From Nocardia acididurans (GTDB lineage: Bacteria; Actinomycetota; Actinomycetes; Mycobacteriales; Mycobacteriaceae), in NCBI RefSeq assembly GCF_016741815.1, contig NZ_JAERRJ010000019.1, positions 56,075-120,074 of the forward strand: a stretch of 64,000 bases of DNA. Reading direction: 5' to 3'. This document shows positions 37,078 to 46,476 of this stretch, in pieces. Position numbers and translations under genes: made by a program. Under the pieces are notes generated by a model. It saw only the letters and a list, made by a program, of their open reading frames with translations. It made no database searches and had not been told where the DNA came from. How positions within the stretch are numbered: the first letter of the stretch is position 1; every line of letters starts with the position of its first letter.

Positions 37078-37374
37078 ATGCCGTCGAACTTTCCTATACG
37101 AGGCCTCACCGAGGCCGACAAGTACCTGCTCGCTCAAGCGGCGGCTCAAGGCCGCACCTCGCAGAATCAGTGGGCGCTGACCGCGCTCCGGGCCGCGCTC
37201 GACGCTGCACTTCCCGGCGCGCGAGACGCCTACGAACGTCGTGACGAACTCGCCGAGAAACTCATGCACCGCCTCGGTATCGATCCTGAATCGCCCGAGT
37301 TCGCTCGCAATCAAACCGAGGCACGTGCGCTGTTGGCTCGCGCCGACCAGCTGCGCCAGGACAAGACCGCGTGA
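37078..37374 (+). CDS. Antitoxin-like protein of a VapBC-type pair
   Basis: The protein is 98 aa, from ATG 37078. The N-terminus resembles a ribbon-helix-helix domain (NFPIRGLTEADKYLLAQAAA, then GRTSQNQWALTALRAAL). The C-terminal half is helical and acidic, suited to wrapping a toxin. Its stop overlaps the next start as GTGA at 37371-37374, the usual coupling in toxin-antitoxin operons. It lies 860 bp after repA1, a common location for plasmid stability genes. Confidence 0.65.
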   Translation: MPSNFPIRGLTEADKYLLAQAAAQGRTSQNQWALTALRAALDAALPGARDAYERRDELAEKLMHRLGIDPESPEFARNQTEARALLARADQLRQDKTA

Positions 37375-37766
37375 GCCATGCGGATGTCACCCTTCTCGAC
37401 AGCACGGTCCTGGTTGCCTACGAACGTGATCTGACCAGGCGGACACAGACTTTCGTGGTGAACGCGTTCCTGGACGAACGCGTCCTGCTGACCTCCGCGT
37501 TGTCCGCGACGACCGCCGCAGCGCAACTGGGCCACCAGGTCCGTGAGCTGTCGTTCCTGCTGCACGATCCTGAAGCCGTGGTCAGAGTGCTCGAGCTCGG
37601 ATTGAGTGGTTTCGAGAACGGATCGTCCGCCCGCGAACCAAGTCTCGAGGCCGTCGAAACCGCGGTGGTGGCTGCCGAAGCGCGAGCCACCGGCGCCACG
37701 ATCTTCACCTTCGAACCCGACCGGTACAAGGGCTGGCTCGTGGACGTCGTCGACATGCGTCCCTGA
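37371..37766 (+). CDS. PIN-like toxin of a VapBC-type pair
   Basis: The protein is 131 aa, from GTG 37371. A PIN-domain-like layout is visible: an early acidic residue in TLLDSTVLVAYERD at about 6-19, a central helical part, and a late segment ATIFTFEPDRYKGW that resembles the A-x-x-x-T-x-D strand of PIN nucleases with Glu in place of the usual Asp. VapC toxins cleave tRNA or rRNA. The substitution and limited similarity make nuclease activity uncertain. Paired with the upstream antitoxin. Confidence 0.6.
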   Translation: MSHADVTLLDSTVLVAYERDLTRRTQTFVVNAFLDERVLLTSALSATTAAAQLGHQVRELSFLLHDPEAVVRVLELGLSGFENGSSAREPSLEAVETAVVAAEARATGATIFTFEPDRYKGWLVDVVDMRP

Positions 37767-38360
37767 TCCGCTGGCATGGTCCGGCACAGCACACCGCGGC
37801 CGGACTGCTGTATCAGGCGATCACGAGCGACCATCCCCGAGGGCACCACCTACAGAGTAGGTGCCCAGCGGTGGCTGCTCCGCGCCGGCGGCCAAACCTG
37901 GCCCCCCACACACAATCTCGCCGAGCTGGCGTGCGAGTTCGTCAAGGCTCGCACCAGCAGCCGCAAAGGCGTAATACCCGCCCGCGCACAACAGATCGCC
38001 CGTCAGAGCCGACATCCAGCACAGCCAAGGCAATACCGCCGACTGACACAGCATTCTATGAATGCGCTGGTAGCAGAGCCTTCGAACCAGGTAGACGCAC
38101 CGCGCTTCGTCATTCTGGATGAATCATCGCCGGTAGAGGAGCCGGTTCAGGATGCCGTAGTCGACGGCTCAAGTGTGGCCGGAGGTCCGCCGTGCAGATC
38201 TCTCACCGAAACGGACGACAAAGCGACTGGTAGATGAGGGTTTTCCGACTCCGCTCCGACCTGGCGGCGCGCACCGACGAGGAGCGGGTTGCGGATTCAT
38301 CTGATGCAATATGCAGGCTTTAACCTTACATAAGGTATGTTATCGGCGTCGGTCATCGCC
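37767..38360. other. Stretch without convincing gene; small palindrome ACCTTA-CA-TAAGGT
   Basis: The open frames here lack family features. A perfect palindrome ACCTTA-CA-TAAGGT at 38322-38335 lies in a locally AT-rich patch directly beside the IS3 remnant. It could be an operator or a remnant of the insertion. Confidence 0.4.
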
Positions 38361-38560
38361 TTACACTGCCGCACGTTTGAGCACTTCGTTTTCCTGCTCC
38401 AGCAACCGAATTCGGCGCTGCGCCGCCCGCAACTCGGCAGACTCGCTCGAGGTCTTGCCCGGTTTGGTTCCCTCGTCGACATCGGCCTGGCGCATCCCAT
38501 TTCGACAGCGTCGTCGGATTGGACCCCGAAACAGCGGCGACCTGTTCGAGGGTCACACGT
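38361..38560 (-). pseudogene. IS3-family OrfA transposase remnant, frameshifted
   Basis: Read leftward, one frame gives VTLEQVAAVSGSNPTTLSKW, like an IS3 OrfA helix-turn-helix. A shifted frame then continues RQADVDEGTKPGKTSSESAE, followed by LRAAQRRIRLLEQENEVLKR and a stop, the leucine-zipper end of OrfA. The two parts are out of register, so the gene is broken. No OrfB, no terminal repeats and no target duplication were found. Confidence 0.7.
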
Positions 38561-38700
38561 CGTCGCGGTTACGCGCGACGCACACGACATTATGCGCACG
38601 GTCACTTGCCGATTCGCCGTACCACGCGTGTCCCGATCACTGGCTGTGACGGCCCTGTACTCGCGTGCTCTGAGCGGCTCCGAACGCATTGCACCAGCCC

Positions 38701-38716
38701 TTCCCACTGCTGGTAA
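38701..38716. promoter_or_regulatory. Palindrome TTCCCA-N4-TGGTAA upstream of RHS toxin operon
   Basis: This is a one-mismatch copy of the recurrent palindrome (centre CTGC), 120 bp before the first gene of the toxin operon at 38837. Confidence 0.45.
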
Positions 38717-38836
38717 CGCCACCTGTCCTGTCCCGGACGGCTGCCGTTAGAGTCTGCCGAAGTTTCGATCGGCGTCGATACCGATTCTATTCGCGGTTGG
38801 CAGCGCGCGAATCATTTGGTAGCGGAAGGTTCTCCG

Positions 38837-39244
38837 ATGAGGAACTGGGGCCCGGTGCATGGGGACAGATCGGCCGAATTTCGGTCCGAGGTCGCAGCGT
38901 TCTACGCCGGATTCGGGCAACCGCACCTCCTGCGGGCGGCATTCGACGAGGCTTCGCTGTATGTGCCGGTGACCGCCGATGACCGGGTATGCATGTCCCG
39001 TGCCGGGGGAGTCGACTGGCTCTGCGCGTTCACGAGTGCGCAGGAGTTCGCGCGGTACATGGTGGCGCGCGGAGTGTCCGCAGCGGAGACGTATCGATAT
39101 CACATCCTGCTGGGGTCACGATTGTCCGAGTGGGCGCGGACGCAGCTGAAACCGACCGGCGTGTCTGTCGACTGTGTGGGTGCCGCGCCGATGGCGTTTC
39201 CGCCCGAACTTCGCAAGCCGGTCGGAGAGGTCGCGCGTGGCTGA
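38837..39244 (+). CDS. SseB-like domain protein of toxin operon
   Basis: The protein is 135 aa, from ATG 38837 with GGAAGG eight bases upstream. The pattern LLRAAFDEASLYVPV, then VCMSRAGGVDWLCAFTSAQEFARY fits SseB-type N-terminal domains, which often accompany secreted effectors and polymorphic toxins in actinobacteria. It is the first gene of an operon with an ESX-like helical protein, an RHS toxin and a candidate immunity protein. Its stop overlaps the next start (GTGGCTGA). It could act as a chaperone or adaptor; this is inference. Confidence 0.65.
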   Translation: MRNWGPVHGDRSAEFRSEVAAFYAGFGQPHLLRAAFDEASLYVPVTADDRVCMSRAGGVDWLCAFTSAQEFARYMVARGVSAAETYRYHILLGSRLSEWARTQLKPTGVSVDCVGAAPMAFPPELRKPVGEVARG

Positions 39245-39854
39245 CCAACTGGATGTCGAACCGGCGGTGCTGAATCAGGCCGCCCAGGGCATCACCTCGA
39301 TTATCGATCAGCTCTCCGAACTCGGCGTCAAGGAGACCGGCGCGATGGGTCGCGGCTTCGCCATGCTGACGTTGTCGCCTCTGGAAGCTGGTAAGGCTTC
39401 GGTGCAGGCAAGTTTCGAAACCTTCTGTGAGCGCTGGTCCTGGGGCGTTCGCGCCGTGGTGCAGGCCGCAAACGAGCTGGCCCGACTCCTGGGCCTGTCC
39501 GCAGGCCGCTACCAGCTGATGGACGATCAGCTCTCCGGCATGTTCAAGCAGATGTACACCCACCTGGCCGGTAACCCACACCTCTCCACCGCACAGATCA
39601 ACGCCCGCACATGGGAAGACACCCTCTCCGACAACACCTTCAATCACCTGGGCAACGCGGATTACTCCGCCGGGTCCTTCGATGCCATGGTCGCCGCGCT
39701 GCAGACCAACATGCAGGTGATCGACGCGGTAGGCGGTCAGGCGCTGGCCAACGCCGTCGGCGGCCCGTTCGACACGGACGCCGGCTGGAACACCGGCGCT
39801 GCGCAACAGGCCGCCGAGATCATGGGCGACGAGGCAGGCAAGGGAGCCGGGTAG
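39237..39854 (+). CDS. ESX-type helical protein upstream of RHS toxin
   Basis: The protein is 205 aa, from GTG 39237, overlapping the preceding stop by 8 bp. It is largely alpha-helical: residues 1-105 look like a WXG100-related four-helix partner (QAAQGITSIIDQLSELG, later VVQAANELARLLGLSAGRY). The C-terminal part is Gly/Ala-rich. No classical WxG. Such proteins usually dimerise with the WXG-bearing N-terminus of an ESX-exported toxin. The stop shares a base with the toxin start (TAGTG). Confidence 0.7.
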   Translation: MADQLDVEPAVLNQAAQGITSIIDQLSELGVKETGAMGRGFAMLTLSPLEAGKASVQASFETFCERWSWGVRAVVQAANELARLLGLSAGRYQLMDDQLSGMFKQMYTHLAGNPHLSTAQINARTWEDTLSDNTFNHLGNADYSAGSFDAMVAALQTNMQVIDAVGGQALANAVGGPFDTDAGWNTGAAQQAAEIMGDEAGKGAG

Positions 39855-42800
39855 TGGGCACCAGAGACTGGGTCAACAGTGCCGGCGACTGGTTCGAGGA
39901 TGCCGCCGAATCCGCGACCGCCACCGCAGGCGAGATCGCAGGTTCCGGCCTGGACGGTCTGTCCGGCTTGGCGCGCCGTATCGGCGCCGACGATGTAGCC
40001 CAGGCCCTCGACGACTTCGGCGATGAGATCGCCTCGATCACCGGCGGCGAAGTCAGGGAACGCGAACTCGGCGAAAGCAGGGATCCCACAGAACTCATCC
40101 GCGGCGAGCCCTCGGCTATCCGCGACGTCGCCGGCAAACTCCGCAACCTGGCCACCTCGATCGAATCCACCGGTTCCGCATTGCGCACCATCAATGTCGC
40201 CGACTGGACCGGCGAGGCCGCCACCGCCTTCCACAGCGAATTCGAGAAGCAACCACAGTTGTGGTTCACAGCCGCCGACGCGATGACCAACTGCGCCGCC
40301 ACCCTCGACGACTGGTGGTACTGGGCTGTCGTCGCCGCCCAGGCCAAAGCCCAGAACGCCATCGACAAGTGGGACGAGGCCGACCGCGCCGAGCAGGCCT
40401 TCAACGCGCTACCGGACGAGTTCAAGAGGAAACTCACCCGCGCCGACGACACCCTCCGTGACGAGGCCCGAACCATCCTCAGCGAGGCTCGTGACCAACG
40501 AGACTCAGCCGCCGCAGGCGTGGTAGCCGCGATCGCGGGCTACACCGACGCGGCCCCCGCCGAACCACCTTTCACCGACCGCTGGGACCGCAACCTCTCG
40601 GACCTCGACGCCATCGCCGAGCATGCCGACTTCAGCGCCGTCTCCGGCCTGCTCACCAGCCTCACCGGCATAGTCCAATTCGTCCGCGCGGTGAATCCCA
40701 CCGACACTTACAATCTGGCCCACCCCGGCGAATACCTCACCAACCTCAGCGGATTGGGCACAGGGCTGGTCGTCGCGGCCGCCGATCCCGGCGCGGTCAC
40801 ATCCGCCTTCCTGTCCGACGTTCGCCGGAACCCCTTCGAGTTCGCCGGCGCCCTCACCGGTGATGCCCTCTTGATGGCGGCCACCGGCGGCACAGGCGGC
40901 ACAGCCAAGGTTGCCGTCACCACTCTCAAGAGAGTCGACGACGCGATCTCGATCACCCGCCGAACCCCCGACCTCATCCACAAGTGGCCCACCACCCCAA
41001 CCGACTCGGTGTTTCGTCGCGGCGACAGCCCTTGGACAACAACCGCAGCGACGCCTGACAACGTCGCCGAGAGTTCAGGCGGCTACGGCGAAGCACCCCC
41101 GACACACGCCGTCTCCACCGAGCTCAACAGAGCTGATAACCCGGCTGCCCAACTCCCGGACTCCGGACAGCCAGCCGGTAACTCCGGCGCCACAACGGAT
41201 TCCCTCACCTACCGTGCGGATCAGTCTAATCCGGGAGACACAGATGCCCGCGGGGACGGCGGAGCACTCAGCTACTCGCCGGAAAACAAACACGATCTCG
41301 GAGACATCGGTCCAGGCCCGCATCCTGATTCCGAGGCGAACGGCACGAATCCGCCACACGATATCCGGGACGGCGGAGCGGGCATCGGCCCGCGCGACAC
41401 GCACACCAATGGCAGCGATGGTGGCGCTGCCACAAATTCCGTGGAAGGTCCACAGCCGCAACCTAATTCGGACCCGGGCGCACGCGCGGGAGCTGACATC
41501 GGCGTACACCATGCCGCCGAGAACGGAGGCGCGGAGACCAACCGGGTTCCGGACCAATGTGAGACAGGTCGCGACCCCGTCGACATCGCCACCGGCGAAT
41601 TCCTGCTCCCCGAAATCGATCTCGTCCTCCCCGGTGTCCTCCCGCTGCGGCTGACCCGCCGCCATCGCTCGAACTATCGCTTCGGACGCTGGTTCGGCCC
41701 GAGTTGGTCGGCCACCATCGATATGCGCATCGTCGTTGAGCAGGAGGGCGTCACTTTTCTCGGCGAGGCCGGCATGATGCTCGCCTACCCGCATGCTGAG
41801 GTCGACATCGCGGTCCTGCCCACTACCGGCGGCCAGGACTGGACTCTGACCCGCACCGGGTCGGGTGGATACCGAGTCCGAGACCCTGAACGCGAATTGA
41901 TCTGGCACTTCGCGCCGGAGCCAGCGCTCGGCGGAATGGACGCCCAGCTCGGAAGTTTCGCGATCAGCGCCATCACCGATCGCCACCGAAACCGCATTCG
42001 CTTCCACTACGCCGCCAACGGCGCTCCGGTCGCGATCACCCATTCGGGTGGCTACCGCGTCGAAATCGGTACCTCCGACAGCAGGATAACCACCCTCACC
42101 GTCATGGGTTCAGACCAAGCAGGCATGGAAAATCGCACGCGCGTCCGAACCTTCGCCTACGAATCCGGCAACCTTATCGCGGTCACCAACGCGGTAGCGG
42201 CGACCGTCAGCTACACCTACGACGAGCACGCCCGCATGCTTTCCTGGACCGATTCCAACGACACGTCCATGCACAACACCTATGACGAGTCGGGCCGCGT
42301 GATCATCCAGCAGGGCACTGGCGGGATCCTCAACTCCGCGTTCGACTACCTCGACTTCCCTGACGGCAGTGGCACCTTGACCACCGTCACCGACTCCCTG
42401 GGCGCAGTCACTACCCACGGCTTCGACCACGACCTCCGCCTCCGAGACCTGGTCGAGCCCTCCGGCGCCCGTACCCACTACGACTACAACGCCGACCGCA
42501 AGCTTCTCAAAGTCGTTGCCCCGGACGGCGCGACAACTCACTTCGGCTACACCGGCGACGGCGACGTCACCCGAATCACCCGACCGGATGGCGCCTCGAT
42601 CAACATCGATTACGTCTGGCGCAACCGCCCCTCAGGGATTGCTGACGCCGACGGCATTGTGCGCCAACAGGAGTGGGATGGCAACGGTAACCTGACAGCT
42701 GTCATCGATGCCGACGGAGTGCGTAAAGAGCACCACTACCACCCGAACGGTGCTCTCGCCGAAGTGCTCGCGCCGACGGGTGCTCGTACCGCATCGGGGG

Positions 42801-45133
42801 TGAATCCCGCTGGCCTAGCGGTGTCGATTACTGGTGCGGACGGTACTGAAACACGGATCATCCGTGACTGTTTCGGCCGGCCGGTGCGAATAACCGACCC
42901 ACTCGGCGCCTCGACCGTGTATGAATGGTCGCTTGAGGGTCAACTCTCGCGACGGATCGACCCCGACGGCTACTCAGAATCCTGGGCCTGGGACGGTGAA
43001 GGAAATCTCCTCGCCCACGTCGACCGTGCGGGCGGCCTGACCCAGTTCACCTACGGTGTCTTCGATCTGCTCGCATCCAGAACTGATCCTGAGGGTTCGG
43101 TCACGCATTACAGCTGGGATACCGAGCGCCGACTGGTCGGAGTCGCCAATCCGATTGGCCAGACCTGGGTTTACGAGTACGACGGATCCGGCCGGTTGAC
43201 GGCCGAAACCGACTATGCGGGCGCGACAACTCGCTACACATACGATCGCGCGGGGCGAGTCCACACGATTGCGCCCGCCACCGGTGTCGTCCGCCACCAC
43301 GATTACGACATCCTCGGTCGGCTCGTGGAGGTAACCGCTGCGACTGGCGACTGGCGACGCTTCACTTATGACTCGGCAGGGCGGGTTCGCGAGGCAACCA
43401 CCGGGTATGGATGCGCCACCAGTCACAGACTCGAGTTCGAGTACACGCGAACCGGCCTGCTCGCTTCGCAACGATTCGACAATCAGCCGGCCATGACCTT
43501 CGACCATGATCGGAGCGGGCGCAGGGTACTTCGTACTGCCCCGAGTGGTACGGCGACCGGCTGGTGTTGGGATCAGAACGACCGCCTCCGATCACTGCAC
43601 GCAGACGACCGCAAAGTCACTTTCGACTACGACGAAATCAGTCGGCCGATCGGCTGGCGAATCGGTGAAGTCGCCATCACGCGAACACTTTCCGATGTTG
43701 GACACGTCGAAGCCCAGGAGGTCACCGCCTTCTCTGGTTCACCTCTCGCGCTCAACCCGACTCGTCCCGGTTCGCGGCCCATGCGCCGAGACACTTACCA
43801 CTATCGCCCCGATGGGTACGTCGAGGCGCACACCCACGTGGACTTCAACGGCACCCACACGTCCCGTCACTACAGCCTCGATGCTGCGGGCAGAGTGACC
43901 GGCATCTCCAGAAGTGGAGTCGACACCGAGTCCTACACCTACGACGCACTCGGCAACATGGTCACCGCGCGCACATCGGGGAGCTCAGCTTCTCGGAGCG
44001 ACACCCGCGGGGAGTATCGAAACAACCAGCTGATCCGGAACGGCCGCACTTGCTACTCCTACGACAAGTCCGGTCGGCTTTCCCGCAAGACGACCACCCG
44101 CCTGTCCCGAAAACCCAGCGTCTGGCACTACGAGTACGACGGCTTCGACCAACTGATCTCAGTCATCACTCCCGATGGCCAGCACTGGCGCTACACATAC
44201 GATGCTCTCGGCCGCCGGGTGTCGAAGCAGCGTCTCACTAAGGACGGTGCGGTGAGCGAACGGGTGGACTATGTGTGGGATGGCGCAACTCTCATCGAGC
44301 AGGCGGCGGGTGAAATGTCCATTCGCTGGCAGTACCGACCGGGTACGCACATTCCGATCACGCAGACGACAGACCAGGAAATGGTCGACCGCGAGTTCCA
44401 TGCCATCGTCTCCGATCTGGTAGGAACACCGACAGAACTGCTTGACCCTGATAGCGGCGTCTCGGTAGCCACCGCGGTTACAGATTTGTGGGGTAACACG
44501 ACATGGCACGGCACGGCGGAGACGCTGATCCGGTTCCCTGGTCAGCTGTACGATCCTGAGACTGGACTCCACTACAACTTCTTCCGGTTCTATGACCCGG
44601 ATCGCGGACGTTTCTTGACGTCGGACCCGCTCGGACTGCAGCCTGCGCCGAACCCCAATATCTATCCTCGCAATCCGCTGGTCTGGTCCGATCCTCTCGG
44701 GTTGATACCTTCGGGCTGTAGCGTTCTTATGCGAACGGGTGCGGATACCTATCAATCGCCAGCCGGTCTCGAGTACGGCCCGGATCCTGGGCCGAATTTT
44801 GTCGACCGAGCCGACCATGTCCATAATCATGCGAATGACATCCCTAGCAGGCCAGGACATCACGGGGTATTCACAAGCTCATCTCCGGACGAGATATTCG
44901 AACTCGTGGACGAGGGCTATTTGAGGGCGATGAATGGTCAGGCCGTAGCTTTTCATCAGGGACCAAAAATGGTCTACTACATCAACATGGAAAGGGCTAT
45001 CGGTTTAGCTGGCGGCCAGATCGGGAATCTTGCGGGAAATCCGATGCTGAACTATCTACAACTTGTGCTCCTGGGGAACAGGGTAATTACAGCTTTCCCA
45101 ACCGCAGGTATTCCGAGCGGATTGCTAGGATGA
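39854..45133 (+). CDS. ESX-exported RHS/YD-repeat polymorphic toxin
   Basis: The protein is 1759 aa, from GTG 39854 (TAGTG overlap). The N-terminal 330 residues are helical with a WxG (WTG in ADWTGEAATAFHSEF) at about 118-120, an ESX-type export module. A Gly/Asp/Asn-rich linker spans about 390-560. A DUF6531-like start (DPVDIATGEFLLPEIDLVLPG) is near 573, then many YD repeats (for example YDALGNMVTAR). The core ends with DPETGLHYNFFRFYDPDRG and SDPLGL around 1565-1612. The last 145 residues are the variable toxin tip, containing DHVHNH and ending VITAFPTAG. That tip resembles BECR-fold RNase toxins; this is tentative. Confidence 0.88.
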   Translation: MGTRDWVNSAGDWFEDAAESATATAGEIAGSGLDGLSGLARRIGADDVAQALDDFGDEIASITGGEVRERELGESRDPTELIRGEPSAIRDVAGKLRNLATSIESTGSALRTINVADWTGEAATAFHSEFEKQPQLWFTAADAMTNCAATLDDWWYWAVVAAQAKAQNAIDKWDEADRAEQAFNALPDEFKRKLTRADDTLRDEARTILSEARDQRDSAAAGVVAAIAGYTDAAPAEPPFTDRWDRNLSDLDAIAEHADFSAVSGLLTSLTGIVQFVRAVNPTDTYNLAHPGEYLTNLSGLGTGLVVAAADPGAVTSAFLSDVRRNPFEFAGALTGDALLMAATGGTGGTAKVAVTTLKRVDDAISITRRTPDLIHKWPTTPTDSVFRRGDSPWTTTAATPDNVAESSGGYGEAPPTHAVSTELNRADNPAAQLPDSGQPAGNSGATTDSLTYRADQSNPGDTDARGDGGALSYSPENKHDLGDIGPGPHPDSEANGTNPPHDIRDGGAGIGPRDTHTNGSDGGAATNSVEGPQPQPNSDPGARAGADIGVHHAAENGGAETNRVPDQCETGRDPVDIATGEFLLPEIDLVLPGVLPLRLTRRHRSNYRFGRWFGPSWSATIDMRIVVEQEGVTFLGEAGMMLAYPHAEVDIAVLPTTGGQDWTLTRTGSGGYRVRDPERELIWHFAPEPALGGMDAQLGSFAISAITDRHRNRIRFHYAANGAPVAITHSGGYRVEIGTSDSRITTLTVMGSDQAGMENRTRVRTFAYESGNLIAVTNAVAATVSYTYDEHARMLSWTDSNDTSMHNTYDESGRVIIQQGTGGILNSAFDYLDFPDGSGTLTTVTDSLGAVTTHGFDHDLRLRDLVEPSGARTHYDYNADRKLLKVVAPDGATTHFGYTGDGDVTRITRPDGASINIDYVWRNRPSGIADADGIVRQQEWDGNGNLTAVIDADGVRKEHHYHPNGALAEVLAPTGARTASGVNPAGLAVSITGADGTETRIIRDCFGRPVRITDPLGASTVYEWSLEGQLSRRIDPDGYSESWAWDGEGNLLAHVDRAGGLTQFTYGVFDLLASRTDPEGSVTHYSWDTERRLVGVANPIGQTWVYEYDGSGRLTAETDYAGATTRYTYDRAGRVHTIAPATGVVRHHDYDILGRLVEVTAATGDWRRFTYDSAGRVREATTGYGCATSHRLEFEYTRTGLLASQRFDNQPAMTFDHDRSGRRVLRTAPSGTATGWCWDQNDRLRSLHADDRKVTFDYDEISRPIGWRIGEVAITRTLSDVGHVEAQEVTAFSGSPLALNPTRPGSRPMRRDTYHYRPDGYVEAHTHVDFNGTHTSRHYSLDAAGRVTGISRSGVDTESYTYDALGNMVTARTSGSSASRSDTRGEYRNNQLIRNGRTCYSYDKSGRLSRKTTTRLSRKPSVWHYEYDGFDQLISVITPDGQHWRYTYDALGRRVSKQRLTKDGAVSERVDYVWDGATLIEQAAGEMSIRWQYRPGTHIPITQTTDQEMVDREFHAIVSDLVGTPTELLDPDSGVSVATAVTDLWGNTTWHGTAETLIRFPGQLYDPETGLHYNFFRFYDPDRGRFLTSDPLGLQPAPNPNIYPRNPLVWSDPLGLIPSGCSVLMRTGADTYQSPAGLEYGPDPGPNFVDRADHVHNHANDIPSRPGHHGVFTSSSPDEIFELVDEGYLRAMNGQAVAFHQGPKMVYYINMERAIGLAGGQIGNLAGNPMLNYLQLVLLGNRVITAFPTAGIPSGLLG

Positions 45134-45408
45134 AAGCCATGATCTGGCTCGAAGAGTGTCCCTACCTGGACCAAGGACTGGTGGTCCCTGTCGTGATGCA
45201 GAGCGGACGCGTTGTCCTCATGTGCGATTCGTGTGGCACAGTGTGGTGTCGTCCGGAAGATATTTCGGAGGACCAATCGAAAGAACAATATCTTCCGCAA
45301 CCGCCGGACTGGAGCGCATGTGGAGATACCCTGCAGGGGGGAGTCAGATCCGCATCGGCAGCGGATCTGGAGCTCGCGGGTTGGGCCGGTCTACCATGGA
45401 AACGGTAA
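45130..45408 (+). CDS. Candidate immunity protein for the RHS toxin
   Basis: The protein is 92 aa, from ATG 45130, overlapping the toxin stop (ATGA); ATG 45139 is possible. It is small and acidic, with a compact Cys cluster (CDSCGTVWC) near residues 32-40 and more Trp than usual. No family recognised. Position directly after a polymorphic toxin tip and tight coupling are the basis for the immunity assignment. Its base composition is less GC-biased than the ESX genes, as often for toxin-tip/immunity cassettes that are exchanged. Confidence 0.65.
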   Translation: MKAMIWLEECPYLDQGLVVPVVMQSGRVVLMCDSCGTVWCRPEDISEDQSKEQYLPQPPDWSACGDTLQGGVRSASAADLELAGWAGLPWKR

Positions 45409-45498
45409 TCGCCTTGAGGTTCAGGATGAGTTCTTTCTGTAACGCGCTTACCGAGCCCTCTTGTGGTCACCGAGATCGTCAGCAGGGCGAGGGCATCT

Positions 45499-46062
45499 TC
45501 AGAATCTAGATGCGGCTACCACTACCTTGAACCATTCATCGACGACCGAATCAGCCGTTGTGTTGTCGAGTTGTTCCACCTGACTCAGCAGGTCCTGAAT
45601 TGCAACCGTGGCACGTGAGCGAAACTCATCTATTTCTGACACAAGCTTGCTTCGAAACTCCCCGCCCTCTGGTCCGAAACGAAGTACGGTGTACTTCTCG
45701 AACCCTTCCATATGCTCCACTCGACCGTTTTCGGCCACACGAAGCCGTAGTTCGCGCGCCACGTCGAGGTACGCGCGGATATATACGACCCTGACGTGGA
45801 TCTCGTTGAATCTCTCCACCAAGATCGGGACGAGTGATCGGATGCAGTTCGCCAACGTCCGCAGTTGGTCTTGTCGTCTTCCCAGGATCACCTCGGACTC
45901 TTTGCCGGACTCGGTATCGAAGTACTCCCCCAAGCCGGACGACAACCGGGACACATCAACGATCGTGTGCTCGAATTCAGTTGCCGCAGACTGCATATCG
46001 TCAACGATACGACGGGCAACATCGACGTCCCATGCGGCGACAACCGGTACAGTCAGGGTCAT
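45499..46062 (-). CDS. Helical protein, 187 aa, second of a leftward pair
   Basis: Read leftward from ATG 46062, which shares a base with the preceding stop (TGATG). It is almost entirely helical with heptad-like spacing in the middle (QLRTLANCIRSLVPILVERF) and an acidic C-terminal half. It resembles ESX-associated helical proteins in shape but has no WxG. The pair 105 aa + 187 aa has the same layout as the pair 104 aa + 176 aa at 63.8-62.9 kb. Function unknown. Confidence 0.65.
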   Translation of the reverse strand: MTLTVPVVAAWDVDVARRIVDDMQSAATEFEHTIVDVSRLSSGLGEYFDTESGKESEVILGRRQDQLRTLANCIRSLVPILVERFNEIHVRVVYIRAYLDVARELRLRVAENGRVEHMEGFEKYTVLRFGPEGGEFRSKLVSEIDEFRSRATVAIQDLLSQVEQLDNTTADSVVDEWFKVVVAASRF

Positions 46063-46379
46063 CAGAGCGCCGCGCTTCTTCCGATGTGACGAGCATCTTC
46101 GCGGTCCACATGAGCGAATTTACTGATAGCTGCGTCGATGTCGTTTCCGATCCAGATCAGTGTGTCCGCGATCAAATCCTTTGTGCTGCTGATACTTCCC
46201 AGTACGTTCGCATGGCCGTCGGCCTCGGAGTACCCGATCAAGGCGGCCATGATCCGAGAGCCCGCCATGGCCGCGTAGTGCTCATCCTTGTTGCCTGCTG
46301 GTGACACATTGGACAACTCAGCTCCCTGCCCACGGAGAGCGTTGGCCAGCGAATGTGATTGGTCAAGGTCGATTCTCAC
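46062..46379 (-). CDS. Small helical protein, 105 aa, first of a leftward pair
   Basis: Read leftward from GTG 46379, preceded by GGAGAAG. It has the length of a WXG100 protein: two long helices, the first RIDLDQSHSLANALRGQGAE, the second around STKDLIADTLIWIGNDID. No WxG turn; Gly-Tyr-Ser in ALIGYSEAD may form it. It is translationally coupled to the 187-aa partner. Probably an ESX-type secreted or partner protein. Confidence 0.65.
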   Translation of the reverse strand: MRIDLDQSHSLANALRGQGAELSNVSPAGNKDEHYAAMAGSRIMAALIGYSEADGHANVLGSISSTKDLIADTLIWIGNDIDAAISKFAHVDREDARHIGRSAAL

Positions 46380-46476
46380 GGTGCTTCTCCTTGCTTGTTC
46401 AACAACCGCATCCGATGTAATCGGAATATTCCGACAACCCCGTCGCGCTGGGCTGTGGTGGTATCGGTCCGGATGA

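Noticed and set aside
37776..38237. 153-codon open frame after the toxin-antitoxin pair
   Set aside because: No family features, no good start signal and an amino-acid composition typical of non-coding GC-rich DNA.
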